From NCBI GenBank assembly GCA_003697085.1, contig RFFU01000068.1, positions 1 through 9,492 of the forward strand: a DNA stretch of 9,492 bases. The letters run 5' to 3'. This DNA is from Candidatus Hydrogenedentota bacterium (GTDB lineage Bacteria > UBA8481 > J006). Below, in pieces: positions 6,103 to 9,492 of the stretch (the first letter of the stretch is position 1; each line of letters begins with the position of its first letter). Both the position numbers and the translations under genes were made by a program. Below the pieces are notes generated by a model, which saw only the letters and a program-made list of their open reading frames with translations, did no database searches and had not been told where the DNA came from.

Positions 6103-7182
6103 CTATCGCAACTCTTCCTCGATCATCTCTCGTAGCTGCGCGTAGGGAATGGCTCCCGGGATCAAGCGGCCGTTGAGGTAACTGGTAGGGGTTCTCCGGG
6201 CGCCCAGTTTCTCGGCGGCTTCCTGGTCCTGACGAAGGCGATCGCGTACGGCATCACTCCCAAGACACCGCGCGAACTCTTCCATGTCCGCGCCCGATTT
6301 CACCACGATCTGACGCAGGACTTTCTCCGTGAGGGCCTCCTTGTAGGTGAAGACGACATCGTGAAAGAACCAGAAGTAGTCGGAGTTCTGTTGTGCCAGA
6401 CAGAGCGCGTAGAGGGCGGCCGTTTCGGCCAGCGGGTGATTATCGAGCGGGTGCTGGCGGAAGATGAAGCGGAGCGAGTCTCCGTACTCGGCCATCGCCG
6501 AATCCATGGTCGTCTTCCACCGGCGACAATAGGGACACTGAAAATCGGAGAAAGTGATGATGGTCAACGGTGCCGTTTCCGGTCCCAGCACCGGGCTCGG
6601 TCCCTCCGTCACGGGATACCGCAGGTTCGGCTTTCGGAAAAAGACCCGCACGGGAGTCTCGGAGGTGACCCGTTCGAGAAAGGCATCGCGGAGTTTGAAA
6701 TACTTCAGGCGTTTGAGGTAATTGTGTATCCGTTTTCGCAATCGAGGGCTGATCGAAGCGTTCTTCGGCGCCTGTTTCCGGATGAAAGCATCGATGTCGG
6801 AATCCGAGACCGAGATTTCATCGGGACTTGCGGGCAGAGCACCGGGATTCTTTTGGAGGTAGTGATCGAGGATGCGGCGGTAGAGCATCTTCTTCTTGAA
6901 GTCGTAGAGTTTCTGGAGGAGATCGTAATACGTCGCGAGGTCCTTGGAGACGAGTTCCGTATCGAGGACGATCTCACCATCGATCCAAGCCGCGACATTC
7001 GTCTCGCCCGCATCCACCTCCTCGATCACGGGTTGCGCGTTCGAGGGAAGAGCAATGAGAGCGAGAAGGAGGAGAAGGAGAAGCGGAACGGGGGCGTGAC
7101 GATGGGATCGGCGACGGTTCAGCGGCGGCCGGTCCCGAAGGGGACCCGGAGCGATCGTCGGCGTGGCACACCTTTCAGCCAT
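6103..7182 (-). CDS. SurA-like N-domain plus DsbA-type thioredoxin-fold protein, periplasmic
   Basis: The ATG at 7182 is preceded by GAAAGGAA at about nine bases; no other usual start codon occurs before the signal core. The 359-residue product has a long Arg-rich n-region (1-30), a poly-Leu core (LLLLLLLALIALPSNA) and a cleavage site near residue 49. Residues about 60-180 (VAAWIDGEIVLDTEL, then a helical stretch with LYDFKKKMLYRRILD) look like the N-terminal chaperone segment of SurA/parvulin-type proteins. Residues about 195-359 are a DsbA/Thioredoxin_4 domain with FSDFQCPYCRRW (CxxC at 216-219) and the cis-proline loop RTPTSYLNG (Pro332). The role is thiol-disulfide exchange in exported proteins, with the N-domain perhaps holding unfolded clients. 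It ends with TAG. It converges with the cysteine-rich metallopeptidase-like gene, a plausible client. The oxidoreductase call is firm; the SurA-like domain is by eye. Confidence 0.88.
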   Translation of the reverse strand: MAERCATPTIAPGPLRDRPPLNRRRSHRHAPVPLLLLLLLALIALPSNAQPVIEEVDAGETNVAAWIDGEIVLDTELVSKDLATYYDLLQKLYDFKKKMLYRRILDHYLQKNPGALPASPDEISVSDSDIDAFIRKQAPKNASISPRLRKRIHNYLKRLKYFKLRDAFLERVTSETPVRVFFRKPNLRYPVTEGPSPVLGPETAPLTIITFSDFQCPYCRRWKTTMDSAMAEYGDSLRFIFRQHPLDNHPLAETAALYALCLAQQNSDYFWFFHDVVFTYKEALTEKVLRQIVVKSGADMEEFARCLGSDAVRDRLRQDQEAAEKLGARRTPTSYLNGRLIPGAIPYAQLREMIEEELR

Positions 7183-7490
7183 TAGAGAATTCCTTTCGTT
7201 TCCACGATTGCCGATTCTACGGCCCGAAATCGCCGGTTACAAGGGGGTGCGTGGCGAAAAATGGGCACCTTTTGGTGGATCGTGTCCGTCCACTCCCAGG
7301 CGAAACCCCGGATATGATCGGGGAAGCCGAAAGGTGGTCCTCTACGAACCCGTTTTTGCAGGCAAGATGCCCGCGTTTCCAGGTTTGGAGGCAAGATGCC
7401 CACGCTTCCGGGAAGGCCTGCTTCGTTAAGTCTTTCCATAAACTTCTGGTCGTTGTAGGGTTATCACCAAGTCGAGACAGGGAGGGTGAC
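7183..7490. promoter_or_regulatory. Divergent intergenic region with presumed promoters for both flanking genes
   Basis: This 308-base spacer lies between the start codons of the minus-strand DsbA-like gene and the plus-strand CARDB gene, so both promoters should be here. I see no clear -35/-10 pair on either strand. The ribosome binding sites are visible at each end (AAAGGAA on the minus strand, GGAGGG at 7481-7486 on the plus strand). The only clear structure inside is the two-copy repeat at 7360-7412. Open frames across it look like shadows. Confidence 0.5.
7360..7412. repeat. Two tandem copies of a 24-base intergenic repeat, period 29
   Basis: Copy 1 at 7360-7383 and copy 2 at 7389-7412 match at 21 of 24 positions. 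Both contain the small inverted repeat GGCA-AGA-TGCC followed by C(G/A)CG(T/C)TTCC. The unit resembles short GC-rich intergenic repeats that are scattered in some bacterial genomes and that, when translated by chance, give WRQDA/ARCPR-like peptides. It may also be an operator in the divergent promoter region. Confidence 0.6.
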
Positions 7491-8315
7491 ATGGCAAAAC
7501 GAAGGCTTTTTTGGATCGCGGGTTTGTTGGTGCTTGTGGCGTTGGCGGGTTACGCTCGTTCGGATCTCTCGATCGCTTCCGTGGCGATCAATCCTTCCGG
7601 AGCGCCGATACTGTTAGAGCCGGGGCAGGCGGTGACGATTTCCGGCTCGGTGCAGAACAATCGTCTGCGCGGTGCGCTTTCGGTCAAGGTCAATCTTTTC
7701 GTCAACGATGCGTTGGTCAGCACGCAGAACATCGGGCGGGTCGGCCATTTCACCGGCGCCGGCTCCTTTACCTTCTCTTGGATTCCGCCGCGGGAAGGCT
7801 TCTTCACGATCCGGGTCGTGGCGGACCAGGCCAATCTTCTCGGCGACGCTTCTTCCGGCGACAATGTTGCTATTCGTCAGATCGAAGTTCGCTACAAGAG
7901 TTCGCCGTCCGCACCCCCGCCTTCTTCCGCGTCGGGTTCGGCGTCGGCGGCCGCGCGAGAGGCTCCCGCGGTGCCGGAGAAGGCCGATCTCGCCGTCGGG
8001 AGAGACCTCACCGTTTTCCCGGATCCCGTTGTCGGCAAGGAGTGTTACCTCTGTGTCGATGTCGTCAATCGGGGGGGGAAGGCGGCGCGCGAGGTGGATG
8101 TCATGCTCAAGATCGGCGATGCTCAGAGGGGATACGTAACGGTGAAGGAGATCGCCGCCGGTGGAATGAGGCACGTCGTTTTTCCGTGGACTCCCGAGGT
8201 GGCCGGCAGGCCGCGCGTCGTCGTGATTCTCGATCCGGACAACATTGTTCCCGAGGCACGAGAAGCGAACAATCAGGCCTTCATGCGTCCCCGCGTCGTT
8301 CCGGTGGGGGGGTGA
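7491..8315 (+). CDS. Exported protein with two CARDB-type (Ig-like) domains
   Basis: The ATG at 7491 has GGAGGG four bases before it. An in-frame ATG at 7251 would add 80 residues of non-coding-looking sequence, including the intergenic repeat, so it is rejected. The 274-residue product has a signal peptide (MAKRRLFWIAGLLVLVALAG, cleaved near residue 23). The first beta-sandwich spans about 24-136 and ends in GDASSGDNVAIRQIEV. A Pro/Ser/Ala linker (137-162) follows, then a second sandwich (164-272) with the classic CARDB ending DPDNIVPEAREANN. CARDB domains are adhesion or scaffolding modules of cell-surface and secreted proteins; no enzyme domain is attached. Cys185 and Cys188 are the only cysteines. 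Its TGA at 8313-8315 lies just before, or overlaps, the start of the PP-loop gene, so the two are probably one transcript. The role in the envelope is unknown. Confidence 0.85.
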   Translation: MAKRRLFWIAGLLVLVALAGYARSDLSIASVAINPSGAPILLEPGQAVTISGSVQNNRLRGALSVKVNLFVNDALVSTQNIGRVGHFTGAGSFTFSWIPPREGFFTIRVVADQANLLGDASSGDNVAIRQIEVRYKSSPSAPPPSSASGSASAAAREAPAVPEKADLAVGRDLTVFPDPVVGKECYLCVDVVNRGGKAAREVDVMLKIGDAQRGYVTVKEIAAGGMRHVVFPWTPEVAGRPRVVVILDPDNIVPEAREANNQAFMRPRVVPVGG

Positions 8316-8347
8316 AAGAGTCGAAGAGGGCACGCGTGCCGAGAAGA

Positions 8348-9058
8348 ATGGTGACGGAACGAACGGGCGAACGAACCGCTGTCGCGCTGGTTTCCAGCGG
8401 CGGCAAGGACAGTCTCTTGGCGCTCGAAGCCCTGAGGCGGAATGACGAGTACGATGTTCGCGGGCTTGTGGTCACAATCGCGGAACCGTTTCAGAGGGTC
8501 TCGCACCACGGTGTGAGAGAGGAACTGCTCGATCTGCAGGCCGAAGCGCTCGGACTGCCGCTTCACAAGGTTTTTCTGCCGGGGCTGGAGACGACGAATG
8601 AAATCTATGAGGACCGATTGGGGAAGGTTCTCCTGCGATTGGCGGGGGAGGGGATAAGCGCATTCGCCTTCGGCGATCTTTTTCTCGAGGAAATTCGTGC
8701 TTATCGCGAGGCGCATCTTCGTCGGTTGGGGCTGACGCCGATCTTTCCGTTGTGGGGAGAGGACACGGTCGGCTTGGCGCGCGATTTCGCGGCGCGGTAT
8801 CAGGCCTGGATCGCCTGCGTGGACGGGCGGAAATTGGAGCGGTCTTTCGCGGGAAGGAAGTTCGAGGAGGCATGGGAGGAGTTTCCCGCCGATGTAGATC
8901 CCTGTGGAGAGAACGGCGAGTTCCATACCTTCGTCGGCGACGGGCCCGGGTTCGCCCGGCCGGTTTTCGTGAAGGTCGGCGAGGTTGTGGAGCGAGACGT
9001 GAGATTCTTCGCTGAACTGGTTCCGTCTAACAACGGGAGCACGGCCGAGGAGACTTGA
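8348..9058 (+). CDS. Dph6-type PP-loop ATPase (adenine nucleotide alpha-hydrolase superfamily)
   Basis: A 236-residue cytoplasmic protein. SSGGKDSLLALEAL (16-29) is the PP-loop that binds ATP and forms an adenylate. FGDLFLEEIRAYREAHLRRL (108-127) and DPCGENGEFHTFV (184-196) are hallmark blocks of the diphthine--ammonia ligase/MJ0570-like family. Archaeal and eukaryotic members amidate diphthine on elongation factor 2. Bacteria lack diphthamide, so the bacterial substrate is unknown. Its length is near the family norm of about 220-240. The ATG at 8348 puts the PP-loop close to the N-terminus as in relatives. An in-frame GTG at 8312, overlapping the CARDB stop as GTGA, would add 12 basic residues and is a fair alternative. 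It is probably co-transcribed with the CARDB gene, although the pair has no obvious shared function. It ends with TGA. Confidence 0.85.
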   Translation: MVTERTGERTAVALVSSGGKDSLLALEALRRNDEYDVRGLVVTIAEPFQRVSHHGVREELLDLQAEALGLPLHKVFLPGLETTNEIYEDRLGKVLLRLAGEGISAFAFGDLFLEEIRAYREAHLRRLGLTPIFPLWGEDTVGLARDFAARYQAWIACVDGRKLERSFAGRKFEEAWEEFPADVDPCGENGEFHTFVGDGPGFARPVFVKVGEVVERDVRFFAELVPSNNGSTAEET

Positions 9059-9133
9059 AAAAGACTCGACAATGGGCGGGATTTAGAGAGCGCGTCAACG
9101 GATCAGAACATATCTCGCTTCGCTCGCAAGTTC

Positions 9134-9161
9134 AGGGATCGGGGATCGGGGATCAGGGATT
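9134..9161. repeat. Four tandem heptamers of type (A/G)GGGAT(C/T)
   Basis: AGGGATC, GGGGATC, GGGGATC and AGGGATT lie head to tail. The last unit overlaps the TAA stop codon (9160-9162) of the minus-strand four-helix-bundle gene. On the minus strand this reads as repeated GATCCCC directly after the gene. The array is short, exact in phase, and encodes nothing visible. Confidence 0.8.
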
Positions 9162-9492
9162 ATAATCTTCCCCGTATCTTCTTCTCCAAAACGGTAACGA
9201 GACCGCCGAGCATCTGCTTGACTTCACCATAAAGAGAGAAGAACCCCACGGTAAGTTCCTCTGATAGCAGGTTAAGATCGCGGGAAAGCAACAGGAGGGT
9301 CTCGAGTTCGGCGCCTGAAGCCTGGGCAATATTGAGGAATCGAATGTACTCTTCCGTGTTGCGGCGCTTGTGCCCATCGGCGATGTTGCACCACAGAGAC
9401 CGTGAAGTCTTTCTCAGTTCAAACGAAAGCCCGTAGCGCTCTTCCTTCGGGAAATCCCGTGTCGCCTTGTGAATCTTGAGGGACAGTTCATA
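9160..9492 (-). CDS. Four-helix-bundle protein (S23 / 23S rRNA intervening-sequence protein family), 5' end outside the window
   Basis: The minus strand is open from the window edge to TAA at 9160-9162, giving 110 residues without the start. The sequence follows the family pattern: YELSLKIHKATRDFPKEERYG (first two helices), LSFELRKTSRSLWCNIADGH (third-helix region, usually 'RRAAVSIPANIAEG'), KRRNTEEYIRFLNIAQASGA and ELETLLLLSRDLNLLSEEL (final helices). Normal members are about 115-125 residues, so only roughly 10 N-terminal residues are missing. The cysteine in LWCNIAD is where relatives have a small residue. These small pentamer-forming helical proteins were first seen within 23S rRNA intervening sequences but mostly occur alone, as here, with no rRNA around. 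Their function is unknown. Heptamer repeats overlap its 3' end. Confidence 0.85.
   Translation of the reverse strand, partial: YELSLKIHKATRDFPKEERYGLSFELRKTSRSLWCNIADGHKRRNTEEYIRFLNIAQASGAELETLLLLSRDLNLLSEELTVGFFSLYGEVKQMLGGLVTVLEKKIRGRL

Noticed and set aside
6361-7185. A 274-codon plus-strand frame opposite the DsbA-like gene
   Set aside because: It is a shadow of the minus-strand gene, whose CPYC site, cis-proline loop and signal peptide are clear.
7251-7490. Upstream ATG extension of the CARDB gene
   Set aside because: It would place 80 odd residues, including translated intergenic repeats, before a perfect signal peptide that has its own ribosome binding site.
9134-9161. CRISPR-like array
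   Set aside because: The units are seven bases long with no spacers.

Overview
The window reads as a gene-sparse, secretion-rich accessory stretch of a GC-rich Gram-negative-type bacterial chromosome. Two inferences support this: a periplasmic DsbA-type protein with a SurA-like N-terminus, and many signal peptides. Asp/Gly linkers, CARDB domains, a HEAT/cNMP protein and a four-helix-bundle protein are common in Deltaproteobacteria-like and candidate-phylum genomes. I cannot assign a taxon from the sequence alone. No tRNA, rRNA or CRISPR array is visible.

Left part (1-1450, minus strand): the wreck of an IS66-family insertion sequence, in which a small N-terminal HTH-type ORF is fused by deletion to the C-terminus of the transposase. 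Next come a stand-alone cyclic-nucleotide-binding (cNMP) protein and, overlapping it by TAATG, a fragment that looks like the last HEAT-type repeats normally fused in front of such a cNMP domain.

Middle part (1740-5890, plus strand): four consecutive genes for exported proteins, none a well-known family. They are (i) a 110-residue protein with a symmetrical four-cysteine helical hairpin; (ii) a 401-residue cysteine-free protein of unknown function, followed by a strong GC hairpin; (iii) a broken exported gene with poly-Asp/poly-Gly linker, long G tracts, frameshifts and in-frame TAG codons; and (iv) a 465-residue protein with four DxDxDG-type calcium-binding motifs, a cysteine-rich domain and an HELLH zinc-peptidase motif. 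The best ribosome binding site of gene (iv) leads into an in-frame TAG inside its signal peptide. A GC-rich hairpin ends this group.

Right part (6103-9492): a convergent, minus-strand SurA-like/DsbA-like thioredoxin-fold protein (CPYC active site). Divergent from it, on the plus strand, are an exported two-CARDB protein and a Dph6-type PP-loop ATPase. The 308-base divergent spacer holds two copies of a 24-base repeat. At the right edge is a four-helix-bundle (S23/intervening-sequence type) protein on the minus strand, cut by the window end, with four GGGATC-type heptamers across its stop codon.

How it may fit together (inference): genes (iii) and (iv) are cysteine-rich and exported and gene (i) has four cysteines, so a nearby periplasmic thiol oxidoreductase is a sensible partner for folding them. 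The most unusual item is the calcium-repeat/HExxH protein and its leader with an amber codon. The broken genes, TAG codons and homopolymer-linked frameshifts suggest active decay, phase variation or uncorrected sequencing errors. The sequence alone cannot separate these.
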